Source of the DNA: Azophilus sp965214305
GTDB lineage: Bacteria; Pseudomonadota; Gammaproteobacteria; Pseudomonadales; Azotimanducaceae
Assembly (NCBI GenBank): GCA_965214305.1
Contig: OZ243949.1
Span: forward strand, 1,674,001-1,738,000
Direction: 5' to 3'
DNA: 64,000 nucleotides
The first letter of the stretch is position 1. Each line of letters begins with the position of its first letter. Positions 52,229 through 60,537 of this stretch are shown here, piece after piece. Under the pieces are notes generated by a model, which did no database searches, was not told the origin of the DNA, and saw nothing but the letters and a program-made list of their open reading frames with translations. The position numbers were made by a program, and so were the translations under genes.

Positions 52229-52504
52229 TGTTTTCACTCCGTCATCCCAACAATTGATATTGAATCAGCCATTCGACCCGGACATTTGCGCCCACGCCTT
52301 GCGGCTACGGGCGGATTATCCACTACCTTGACGAAATGGCAACCCCTTTTTTGCCCTGTTACCAAATTTAATTTCAAGGCGGCAGCGAGCCGCCAAGGGC
52401 ATGGCGGGCACTATACAGGTAAGAACCTCAATCGCAACCGGCTTGACACGGCTTGTAGCGGCTCAGGACACCACCCTGCTGGAAGACTTCCTGTATCGGC
52501 CGAT

Positions 52505-53602
52505 TTAGCTACTGCGAATGACTTTTTCCGCCGACAAGTGCAGTGCATGGAGAAACTCGCGTTGCCTAACACCTTTGTCACCACGAGGTTCCGCCTGTTC
52601 AAACAACGTCGCAAAGCGCTTCTTCACCTTACTCAATCGAACCACATCCTCTTGGCCACCCTCGCGGTTGCGTTCGCTTCGTGCGGTTTTCCGAGCCGTG
52701 TCGATGTAGAAGTTCTTCAATTTCAGAGCGTCACCTTCATCTTCCAAGGGGCTTAGCGTAATCTGGTTTTGCAATCGCCCTCGAAGCGCGGGCAGCATCT
52801 CATGGTAACGACGAAGTGCGTCCGGCGTAACACCCATCATGAGGAACAATCGGCTTGGCAGGGCATCAACAATTGATCGAATGGCCGACAGGTAGCGCAC
52901 CAGTGGCCTGGGGGTAAGGACGCCCCCCTGCTTCTCCAGCTCATCAAGAAGCAAGAATATTCCATCAAGAACGCCAGCACTCCCACTAACCTGCACGAGA
53001 TCCCTCAGCGCTGAAACCTTCGACTCCAGGGTATCTAGCCTGAACTGTACGCCGATCGCTAGCCGATGGCTCTTGAGCAATCTTAGCCCCAACAGCCACT
53101 CCATCATTGCAGAGAGATTCTCCCGGCTTGAATCCTTGGCCAGTCGGCGCAGCGCCTCTTGCATGTCGCGGCTACGCGCTTCACGAATCGGAGCACTTTC
53201 CTTCGCCAGTTCCTCGCTCAGCCTTTCCAAGTGATCAATGCCGAGTTCCTCGATAAGTCTCCGAGTCATGCCGTCGAACGAAGGTTCCGGATCGGCCAAG
53301 TACCGCACTATGTAGTAGCGGTCTTCATTGAGCGCACCGCGGATTTCCGTCTCAAAGTGATTCAGGAAGTTTGTCTTGCCCACGCCTTGGGTACCTTCCA
53401 CAACCACCACCTGGGACTTGCCATCATCCAGAAAACTGACAATGCGGTCTTCCGCTTCCGTATCCTGAGGTGTGGGCCAGTGTGGGTGGCCCGAAGTCTG
53501 GCTTGCAGCAGGAAAGGGGTTTTCCACAAGACCAAAGCGTTGATATAGCCGGTCAGTGAAATCCGCTCCTTGGCTCTCGGCAAGACGCTCACGCAAACTC
53601 AT
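52505..53602 (-). CDS. AAA ATPase coupled to the PIN-like protein
   Basis: 365 residues. It opens with a FGLVENPFP motif (residues 23-31) seen in ExeA/Orc1-Cdc6-like ATPases, Walker A EGTQGVGKTNF (Lys76), Walker B GIFLLLDELEKQGG (Asp220-Glu221), and sensor-type PSRLFLMMGVTPDALRR. The C-terminal 80 residues are basic and helical. Its ATG overlaps the stop of the PIN-like gene by 4 bp, so the two are translated together. An Orc/STAND-type NTPase that could control the partner nuclease; the exact family is unknown. Confidence 0.72.
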   Translation of the reverse strand: MSLRERLAESQGADFTDRLYQRFGLVENPFPAASQTSGHPHWPTPQDTEAEDRIVSFLDDGKSQVVVVEGTQGVGKTNFLNHFETEIRGALNEDRYYIVRYLADPEPSFDGMTRRLIEELGIDHLERLSEELAKESAPIREARSRDMQEALRRLAKDSSRENLSAMMEWLLGLRLLKSHRLAIGVQFRLDTLESKVSALRDLVQVSGSAGVLDGIFLLLDELEKQGGVLTPRPLVRYLSAIRSIVDALPSRLFLMMGVTPDALRRYHEMLPALRGRLQNQITLSPLEDEGDALKLKNFYIDTARKTARSERNREGGQEDVVRLSKVKKRFATLFEQAEPRGDKGVRQREFLHALHLSAEKVIRSS

Positions 53603-55137
53603 GATATAGCCTGCTCAATGCGCAAACTTACGCTTCCCTTGCCGGGGATCAGGTAGTCCCCCCGATGCAGATGAATTTCCTCCACCACCGGCATGCCGGA
53701 ACGCACCCGGAGCGCATGGAACTTTTGATCGCCCCTACGGACCTGAGGCGTTGACCCCTCCGTGTACCGATTCAGCAACCCCTGACCACTCGCTTCGTCG
53801 AGCAGCTCCCTCGCCACTTCCGGGTGAATCCCATCCTCTCGAATCAGAGCCTCTAGCCATGTACCAGCGGCAACATAGTCCTCTCCGCGAGCTATATCCG
53901 AAAAGCGTCGAAGAGCAATATTCGCAAAGGCGGCAGCGTCCGGGCGCGATGGCGTCGACAAGACCCCGACCCCCTGCAACGGTACGCAAATTCGGATGAT
54001 CTCACCCAAAATTCGATAGTTCGATGACCCTCTCTTCAAAACTGAAGAATCCAACGGTTGTCCAACTGAAAGAACCGAAACGCTTCGCACAAACGAATTG
54101 AAAGAGGGCACATCCCGGAGAGCGGCAAACAGGTCGTCCAGTCTCTCGTTGCGCAGCGCGGCGGCCAAACTTTGAGTTCCAGATGTAGCGCACCACATAC
54201 CATTAGCAATTCGAACCAGTGCGCTTGGCTCCAAGAACCGGCGGTACCCGGAAATGCCGCTCGCTCCTCCAAGCCCAAGAAAGGCAAGAACTTTAGATTC
54301 CGGCATTGCTTGCTCATCATCCAGAAAGCAAACTAATCGCAAGAGCTTATCCGTACCGAATCGCAACATTCTCGGTGGCGCAGCAGAAGGAGAAGTTTCT
54401 TCGGTCCTTTCCTGAGCTTGCTTTGTTCGTCGGTTGCGCTTGGCTCTGTTTGGTTCGATGCCATCCTTTACATCATCATGCTGATTCCCGCCGCTACGGC
54501 ACCAAAGTAAGTCGTCGGTTGTCTGAAAGGGGGACCAGGGCAAGTCATCGCCAATCGCAAGCACCTCCAGTACGTTCCGATCAATTTCAATCCGCGCCGC
54601 TCCGAACGCTGTAGCAAATTCCCACAACACCGCCGAGAAGGGTATTCTGTGTATGAACCCCGAGAACGGATGGAACGTCTGACCGCTCAACCTTTGGCCG
54701 AAAAACAACGATGCCTTGGCGGCTTGAAAATATAGAGCCGGGACACCTTCAGCCATCGCCATTCGCGCGAGCCCCTGGTCCGCCGTAAGTAAACGGACAA
54801 CATGGTCTGGGCCGGACTGAGCTTGATGCTGCCGGGCAGCCTCCAAGATCAGCCGGTCAGCATAGGCCCTTATGGGTTCGCTAAGGTTCAGTTCCCGCAA
54901 TTCTTGGTCACGATCTTGCTGGAAAGCACCCCGCAAAGGGTCAGCAAGAAGGTAGGTTCGCTCGATTTCGGTGTCCGATCGAAGCTCAAGGCGCAGGAGT
55001 GTGCGCTGACCACCTTGGCTATTCAGGTGTTCCATCAGCTCACGGATGCGAAGCGTGGACCCATCCGAATTTTTCCGACGTAGGCTGAAGAACCGATCCG
55101 CAAGGTTGACGATTTCCACTTGCACGATCGCGGGCAC
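53599..55137 (-). CDS. PIN-like domain protein with C-terminal extension (candidate effector)
   Basis: 512 residues. The first 140 residues look like a PIN domain: QVEIVNLADRFF, ADRLILEAARQ with Asp94, and VVRLLTADQGLARMAMAEGV with Asp120. The first strand with the usual DTN is not seen and the start is a GTG, so the domain may be trimmed. A long second part follows (SGFIHRIPFSAVLWEFATAF; basic loop NRAKRNRRTKQAQERTEE; LRFGTDKLLRLVCFLDDEQA; HPEVARELLDEASGQGLLNR), with a possible winged-helix end. It overlaps the AAA gene and lies 51 bp after the NACHT gene. Probably an RNase partner of the AAA protein. Confidence 0.6.
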   Translation of the reverse strand: MPAIVQVEIVNLADRFFSLRRKNSDGSTLRIRELMEHLNSQGGQRTLLRLELRSDTEIERTYLLADPLRGAFQQDRDQELRELNLSEPIRAYADRLILEAARQHQAQSGPDHVVRLLTADQGLARMAMAEGVPALYFQAAKASLFFGQRLSGQTFHPFSGFIHRIPFSAVLWEFATAFGAARIEIDRNVLEVLAIGDDLPWSPFQTTDDLLWCRSGGNQHDDVKDGIEPNRAKRNRRTKQAQERTEETSPSAAPPRMLRFGTDKLLRLVCFLDDEQAMPESKVLAFLGLGGASGISGYRRFLEPSALVRIANGMWCATSGTQSLAAALRNERLDDLFAALRDVPSFNSFVRSVSVLSVGQPLDSSVLKRGSSNYRILGEIIRICVPLQGVGVLSTPSRPDAAAFANIALRRFSDIARGEDYVAAGTWLEALIREDGIHPEVARELLDEASGQGLLNRYTEGSTPQVRRGDQKFHALRVRSGMPVVEEIHLHRGDYLIPGKGSVSLRIEQAIS

Positions 55138-55188
55138 CTTTCGGAATTTTTGATTGCTGGGTCGGACATGATTTGGGCTATGAACCGT

Positions 55189-58100
55189 TTACGGCGCGGC
55201 GACGTCGATCACCCTGATGTAAACGGTTCGTCGCTCGTGATCGGTAAGAGCGGCTTCCAATTGCTTTTGCAGGTCTGCGGGCGCGGAGGGTCGCTTGCCG
55301 GCCGGTGAGCGTTGCGTGCGCTCGGGGCCGAGCCATAGAACGGCATAGATGCCATAGCCGTTCGTGGCGGGGTCGATGGTGTACTTGGCAGTGAGTTGGG
55401 ACTCGACGGCGCGCCACAGGTATCGGTTGTCGTTTCGCTTCACCTCGATGGGGATTCGGAAGTCGCCATAGGAGACGCTGATGTCGGGTCTCGCGTCAGC
55501 CGGATAGCTCGGCTCGCGTTCGATGCCTATGTGCTCAGGGCAGATATGGCGAAGCCCACGCACAAGCGCTTGTGTGCAGGACTTTTCGGGTTTGGGATTG
55601 GTTGGCCGGCCATGGCCGGATTCGTTCCAGAATTCCTTCCAGTCGTCGGTGCTCCCGGATCGCATCCCACGGGCCAAGATCGCCAAGCGGTCCAGCACGA
55701 GGGCGGCGAGGTCCGCGGGGCTGGCTGGCCGGCCACCTTGAAGCGTCTCGGTCGCCTCTTCGGCGGTTGGATGAATGTACTCGTGATCCCGGCGATACAT
55801 GCGCTGATCATCGGCAGCGCTGGACAAGGTGTGCTGCCAGTGTGAGAGATCGGGGTTTTTAACGAGATCAGCCAATGCGTCGGAGGCGTTGCCGCTCGGG
55901 TCACGCGCCAAAAGGCGGATGCAGCGACTGACCAGCGTGGACGCTTCCATGGCGGGTGTCACCAAGCCTTCGCTCAACTCGTTCGGATCGACAATGCGGC
56001 CAACAAAACGGACGAGGAAGGCGGCCAGTTCGGTGCCCGCATGCTCCACCGGAAAGACGCTGCGCTCCTGCGGGCAGAAGAAGCTGGCGAAGTGAAGCGT
56101 GCGCGCTTGCCAGCGCCCGCCACAAAGAAACTCCTGGGCGGAAGGTGCGAACTTGCCGGTCGCAATGGCGCAGCCCGCGGCGAGCCAACGACCGCGCTGA
56201 CGGGGAGGCATGCTCTTGCTTCTGAGTTTGCGAGCGACCAGCTGCTCGAACTCGGTTGGGTCCGCGTATTGAAGCGCGGCGAGCAGCAGGTATTCGAGCG
56301 TGTCGAGGAGGCGCCCCTTGGCGTGGACGGGGAATGCCCGGAGCAACGGCAAGCTCGCGTGCCCGGCCACAGTGGCGTGCCGGCGGTCGAAGGCCAGATG
56401 CCAGAGGTTTGTATTGCCAGTGTCTGCGCCCGTTCGGAACAAAGCGCCCGTCAACCGGATTAGAACTTCGGCGACGGCTGCCGGGTGCTCGGCAATGAGG
56501 CGTCGGTACCAAGACGGTTCGTAGTCTCCAAGGGCATAGCCGAAGTAGATTGCCAGCGCTTTGCGGATCTGGGCATCAGTCCACCAAGAGCCCTTGAGCG
56601 TTTCCGTTCGCTCGGCCTCGGCCAGCCCCGCGAGGTAGGGCCAACACATGGGGTGCATCTCGGCTTCAAGGCGTTGCTTGAGAATCACGTCGGCATCCGG
56701 GACATCCTGACGCCGCGGGGCCAGACGCAGCCCAATTAGGACGGCATCAAGCAAGCGGTCGTGCGGTGCGAGGAGTTGTTGGAGACGCCTTGTGGCCGAG
56801 TCGGGCGTGAATTGCATGAAGTCGCCGAAGTACGTTTGCGCCAGGCGGTGGAGTAGCACCGGGGACGCCGTGTTGCTGCGCAATGCTTCCTCGTTTGCCT
56901 GCACGACCTCCAGTTCGCGCCGTGCCTTGCGCTGCTGCTCTTGCTGCCATTCCTGACCGCGCCTTTCGAGCCTGTCGAGTTCCGGCGGGGTAGGTGGTGG
57001 ATTGAGTGTGCGTTGCAGCAAGGCGGTCAGGTCGGGGTTGTCCGCAACCAGGCTTTGCAATCGTTGGTGATCGAGGTCGCTCGACTGCGCGGCGAACCTG
57101 AGCAACCATTCCGCACGGCGGGGATGCTTTGCGTGCATTGTCTTCGCCGCAGCGGCGCATTCCCAGAAAAACCCCGGGGAAACGCGAGCGCCGAAAAGCC
57201 GCTGGAGCGCTTCGTACGGCGCGTGCCAGGAGTCGTCTGAAAGTCGCCGTATTCCCTCCATAAGCAGTTCCAGGTGCCGGTGTTGACGGGCTTCGATCCA
57301 GCTGCGTATTCCGGTCGCTTGGTCGCGGCTTGCGAGTTGGCCCACGCGCAGGCGGACGCCCACATCAAGCCAGCCGTAGAGTCGGGCGGTGTCAATATCG
57401 TCGCCTTGAGCTTCCAGTCCGCGCGGGAGCACCTTGGCCAGGCAAGACGCCAAAGTGGCATGGCTGGCTTGCTCCATATCGCCCAAGTGTTCGCCGCAGC
57501 GGTCGAGGAGCCGGGCAATGGCCGCGTCGGACGAAACCGAGGGCAGGTGCGAAACCCAAAAGCCCGTGTACGCGCCGAAGTAGAGCTCCGATGATTCCTT
57601 GATGTAGTCCCAAACCGAATCGGGAGGGATGTGCTCGGGATAGAGGGCGACCAAGAGTTGTCCGAGGAGATCATCCATCGGGTCGGCGATATGGCGTTCT
57701 CGAATGTCCCGAAGCAGGCCGAGAAGGTCCGTCGCGCTGTCATCGCCCCTGTTGTAGTGGATGATGGCCGCCATCGCAGCGTTCCTGACGCGGGGCCACC
57801 TGCCGTCGTCGCGCACGGCCTCGAGCAGGGCGTCGGAGAGGCCGGCCAGTGGGGGTGCCTCCGCAAGGAGCCGCAACACGAAGTCGGCGACGAGTTCACC
57901 ATCGGGGCCGTCCGGGGGGGTGCGTATGTTCTTTTCCAGAACCGGCTTCATGGCCTTAGTGGCAAGGGATGCGAAAGCGGGGGCGGTTCGGTATGTGGGT
58001 TCCAGCTTTCGGGGTTCGCGGACCAACGAGTCGAACAGGGTGCGGCATTCGTCGGCGGAGAACGCTTGAATGTCTCCGTAGAGCGCCACGCCCACTGGGT

Positions 58101-59199
58101 CGCGCTCGATCAGGTGGGGGCGGGCACACGGCGAGTGGACGGCGAGCCAAGCTGACAAACCGCGAAGTTGGGAGACCACCATGCCGTCAGCGCCGCAGAT
58201 GAGGGCAAGCGCCCTTAGCGCGGGAAGCCCATGCGAGATGCGTTCGGCGATGTGCCGAGCAGCGACGTACTCGGCGATCTGGCGGTGGACAGGTTCGGCG
58301 AGGCCCTCCCTGAGGTGGCGAAACAGGCTTGATGAAACCGCTTCCCGACAGTCATTGCTTGAGCGTCCGCAAACGGTCATGCAGGGGTGGTCGGAATCGG
58401 CTTTGGCGGCGGACGTGGCATATCCGGATGCCCCTGAGACAAGCAGCACGGCGCACATGCGGCCTGCGGCATCCAGGACTCGGTTCGGATCCTTAAGTGT
58501 TCTCACGCCAAGGTGCTCTTCGTTGAACTCGTCGGCCATCGCTAGGCAGGCCCTGTCGAAGGCATCTTTGCGCCCGGTGGGCCATGCGCCGGCATGGACG
58601 GCGTACACGAGCAGGCGAAGGGTCTGCGGGTTGCGGAGGAGGCCCGCCATGCCGCGGTCTCGTGCCTCCGTCACGAATTTGCCAGCGTCGTGGACGTTGG
58701 GATGAGCCTTTAGGAGTGCTGTGGCCTGCCGATCCTCGAGGGGATCGAGGTTCAGCACGGTCATCTTGCCCGAGGGCGAGGATGAGGCGAGGCTCTTCTG
58801 GTCGGTGGTGAGCCAGTCGGCATGCCGGCACGACAGCCGGAAAGGCGGCTTGCCGAGCTTGTCGAGGTTGCGCCGGATGCGATCCAAGGGCGTCCGGAGA
58901 CTGGTCTCGCCGACCCGAATCTCGTCCAGGCCGTCGATCAGCAGCGTCTTCCCTTTCCATTCGGGATGGCTGGCGGCGTCAAGGGCCGCTAGGTCGCGGG
59001 CGCTGACGAACAGGCCTTGCGGGCCGAGATCATCCGCCTCTTTTTGAAAGGCCGTGCTCTTGCCCATGCCCGGATCGCCCAGCAGAACGTAAGCGGGCAG
59101 ATCGCGAAACGCGGAGAGCGGCTTGCTGGAGGTTGGGCGCGAGCCGACCGTTGCCTCCTCGTCGCGGAGTTCCGTGCATGTTCGCGGCACGATCATCAT
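55189..59199 (-). CDS. NACHT/STAND-type NTPase with C-terminal PD-(D/E)XK-like nuclease
   Basis: 1336 residues. N-terminal P-loop NTPase: Walker A GDPGMGKST (41-49), Walker B TLLIDGLDEIRVGET (85-99, IDGLDEI being a NACHT hallmark), arginine-rich FRLSCRHADWL sensor. A winged-helix-like part (EAVSSSLFRHLREGLAEPVH, IAEYVAARHIAERI) and about 800 residues of helical repeats follow. Near the end, ARPDISVSYGDFRIPIEVKR gives Asp1239, Glu1252 and Lys1254, a PD-(D/E)XK site. The ATG at 59199 overlaps the preceding stop (ATGA). Such NTPases sense phage molecules and trigger an effector; most known ones carry the nuclease at the N-terminus. Confidence 0.78.
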   Translation of the reverse strand: MMIVPRTCTELRDEEATVGSRPTSSKPLSAFRDLPAYVLLGDPGMGKSTAFQKEADDLGPQGLFVSARDLAALDAASHPEWKGKTLLIDGLDEIRVGETSLRTPLDRIRRNLDKLGKPPFRLSCRHADWLTTDQKSLASSSPSGKMTVLNLDPLEDRQATALLKAHPNVHDAGKFVTEARDRGMAGLLRNPQTLRLLVYAVHAGAWPTGRKDAFDRACLAMADEFNEEHLGVRTLKDPNRVLDAAGRMCAVLLVSGASGYATSAAKADSDHPCMTVCGRSSNDCREAVSSSLFRHLREGLAEPVHRQIAEYVAARHIAERISHGLPALRALALICGADGMVVSQLRGLSAWLAVHSPCARPHLIERDPVGVALYGDIQAFSADECRTLFDSLVREPRKLEPTYRTAPAFASLATKAMKPVLEKNIRTPPDGPDGELVADFVLRLLAEAPPLAGLSDALLEAVRDDGRWPRVRNAAMAAIIHYNRGDDSATDLLGLLRDIRERHIADPMDDLLGQLLVALYPEHIPPDSVWDYIKESSELYFGAYTGFWVSHLPSVSSDAAIARLLDRCGEHLGDMEQASHATLASCLAKVLPRGLEAQGDDIDTARLYGWLDVGVRLRVGQLASRDQATGIRSWIEARQHRHLELLMEGIRRLSDDSWHAPYEALQRLFGARVSPGFFWECAAAAKTMHAKHPRRAEWLLRFAAQSSDLDHQRLQSLVADNPDLTALLQRTLNPPPTPPELDRLERRGQEWQQEQQRKARRELEVVQANEEALRSNTASPVLLHRLAQTYFGDFMQFTPDSATRRLQQLLAPHDRLLDAVLIGLRLAPRRQDVPDADVILKQRLEAEMHPMCWPYLAGLAEAERTETLKGSWWTDAQIRKALAIYFGYALGDYEPSWYRRLIAEHPAAVAEVLIRLTGALFRTGADTGNTNLWHLAFDRRHATVAGHASLPLLRAFPVHAKGRLLDTLEYLLLAALQYADPTEFEQLVARKLRSKSMPPRQRGRWLAAGCAIATGKFAPSAQEFLCGGRWQARTLHFASFFCPQERSVFPVEHAGTELAAFLVRFVGRIVDPNELSEGLVTPAMEASTLVSRCIRLLARDPSGNASDALADLVKNPDLSHWQHTLSSAADDQRMYRRDHEYIHPTAEEATETLQGGRPASPADLAALVLDRLAILARGMRSGSTDDWKEFWNESGHGRPTNPKPEKSCTQALVRGLRHICPEHIGIEREPSYPADARPDISVSYGDFRIPIEVKRNDNRYLWRAVESQLTAKYTIDPATNGYGIYAVLWLGPERTQRSPAGKRPSAPADLQKQLEAALTDHERRTVYIRVIDVAAP

Positions 59200-60446
59200 G
59201 GGTCCTTGTCGAACCACCGGTCGAGAGGCGAGGTTAGGAAGTCATCCAATGGCGTGCCGCCGTCGCCGATGAGCATCGTGCGGTGCGGTTTGAACTGACG
59301 TGAAAAAGCATCCATGCCCGGCAATGGTCGTTTGCGGCCGCTCTTGACTTCGATGGCTATCGTCAACGGCCCGCGACTGAGAACGAAGTCCACCTCAAGA
59401 TGGTTCTGCCGCCAGTAGTAGGCATTCAGGTTGTTCGGGGCCGCGTTAAGGATGTGGGCGCCAACAGCGCTTTCGACAAGGCGGCCCCAGAACGTGCGGT
59501 CCGCTTGTGCTTGGGTGAAGGTGTAGCCGGATTTGGCGGTCGCCAAGGCGGTGTTGAGGACATTGAGCTTCGGGCTGGACGCGCGCACTTGATGGGATGA
59601 GGTTGAGTATCTGGCGAGGCCGGAGATGAGGCCAGCCGTGGCAAGCAGGTCCAAATACCGTGCCAGCGTGGTGGCGTTGCCCGCGTCTTCAAGCTGCCCG
59701 CGCATCTTGCTGTAGGAGAGGATTTGTCCGGAGTAGTCCGCGCCGAGTTCGAAAAGCTGCTTGAGCAGGGCTGGCTTTTCGACCTTCGTCATGGCCACGA
59801 TGTCCCTCTCGATGTTTGGCGTGATCAGCGCGTTAAGAATGTAGTTGCGCCAGCGCTCTTCCTCGCGGATGAGATGCGCGCCGCCCGGATAGCCGCCGAA
59901 GTAGATGTACTCCGCCAGGTCGAAGTTGAATGCGTCCGCCATCTCCTGATAGGACCAGTGGCGCACGTCGATTGGCTCGAAACGGCCAGCCAGACTCTCC
60001 GTCAATCCAGACTGGATGAGCAGGGGCGCGGAGCCAAGGATGATGACATGCAGGTTGCGGCCAACGGCGCGGTCGGCATCCCAAAGACCTTTGACTGTGG
60101 AAGACCACTGCGGGAGCGTCTGTATTTCGTCGAGCGCAAGCACGGCCCCGTGGGGGTGGCGCTCTGCCGCTTGGCGGGCATGCTGCCAAGTTCTGACGAG
60201 CCACTCCGCATCCGGCATCTTGGGCATCCGCAATGTCTCTCCGGCAAGGGCCGAATCCTCCGGCTCCGCGGCGTCCATCTGGTCGAGCGTGTAGTAGAGC
60301 GGGTGGCGGCCAGTGCGGTGCAGCGCCTGACGAACGAGCCTGGTCTTGCCGGTCTGGCGGGGGCCAAAGACAGCGATGATGCGTTGCGGTTGCTCGTTGA
60401 GCCGGCTGACCAGCGTGTCAACCTGGGACCGTTGGAAGCCTTGCAT
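59196..60446 (-). CDS. AAA_14/DUF4143-type ATPase
   Basis: About 416 residues. Walker A FGPRQTGKTRLVRQ (residues 27-40), Walker B AVLALDEIQTLPQW, LHVIILGSAPLLIQSGLTES and GRFEPIDVRHWSYQEM. Then come a winged helix (LARYLDLLATAGLISGL) and the C-terminal DUF4143 domain with HLEVDFVLSRGPLTIAIEVK, a PD-(D/E)XK-like fold (Asp...EVK). This family is common in many bacteria and archaea, of unknown function. Its stop overlaps the NACHT gene start. The frame opens at TTG 60461; ATG 60446 is the better start. Confidence 0.82.
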   Translation of the reverse strand: MQGFQRSQVDTLVSRLNEQPQRIIAVFGPRQTGKTRLVRQALHRTGRHPLYYTLDQMDAAEPEDSALAGETLRMPKMPDAEWLVRTWQHARQAAERHPHGAVLALDEIQTLPQWSSTVKGLWDADRAVGRNLHVIILGSAPLLIQSGLTESLAGRFEPIDVRHWSYQEMADAFNFDLAEYIYFGGYPGGAHLIREEERWRNYILNALITPNIERDIVAMTKVEKPALLKQLFELGADYSGQILSYSKMRGQLEDAGNATTLARYLDLLATAGLISGLARYSTSSHQVRASSPKLNVLNTALATAKSGYTFTQAQADRTFWGRLVESAVGAHILNAAPNNLNAYYWRQNHLEVDFVLSRGPLTIAIEVKSGRKRPLPGMDAFSRQFKPHRTMLIGDGGTPLDDFLTSPLDRWFDKDP

Positions 60447-60537
60447 GAGGTTAAAGTACAAGACTGAACAATTTTATTCAATGACTGGACAGAAGCATGA
60501 ACTGTGGCTGGTGGCTGCATTGCAATCCGTAAGTGCT

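Noticed and set aside
52505..60446. BREX or DISARM assignment for the ATPase/nuclease operon
   Set aside because: No PglX-type methylase, PglZ phosphatase, Lon-like BrxL or DrmA/B helicase is visible; the ATPases are of other families.
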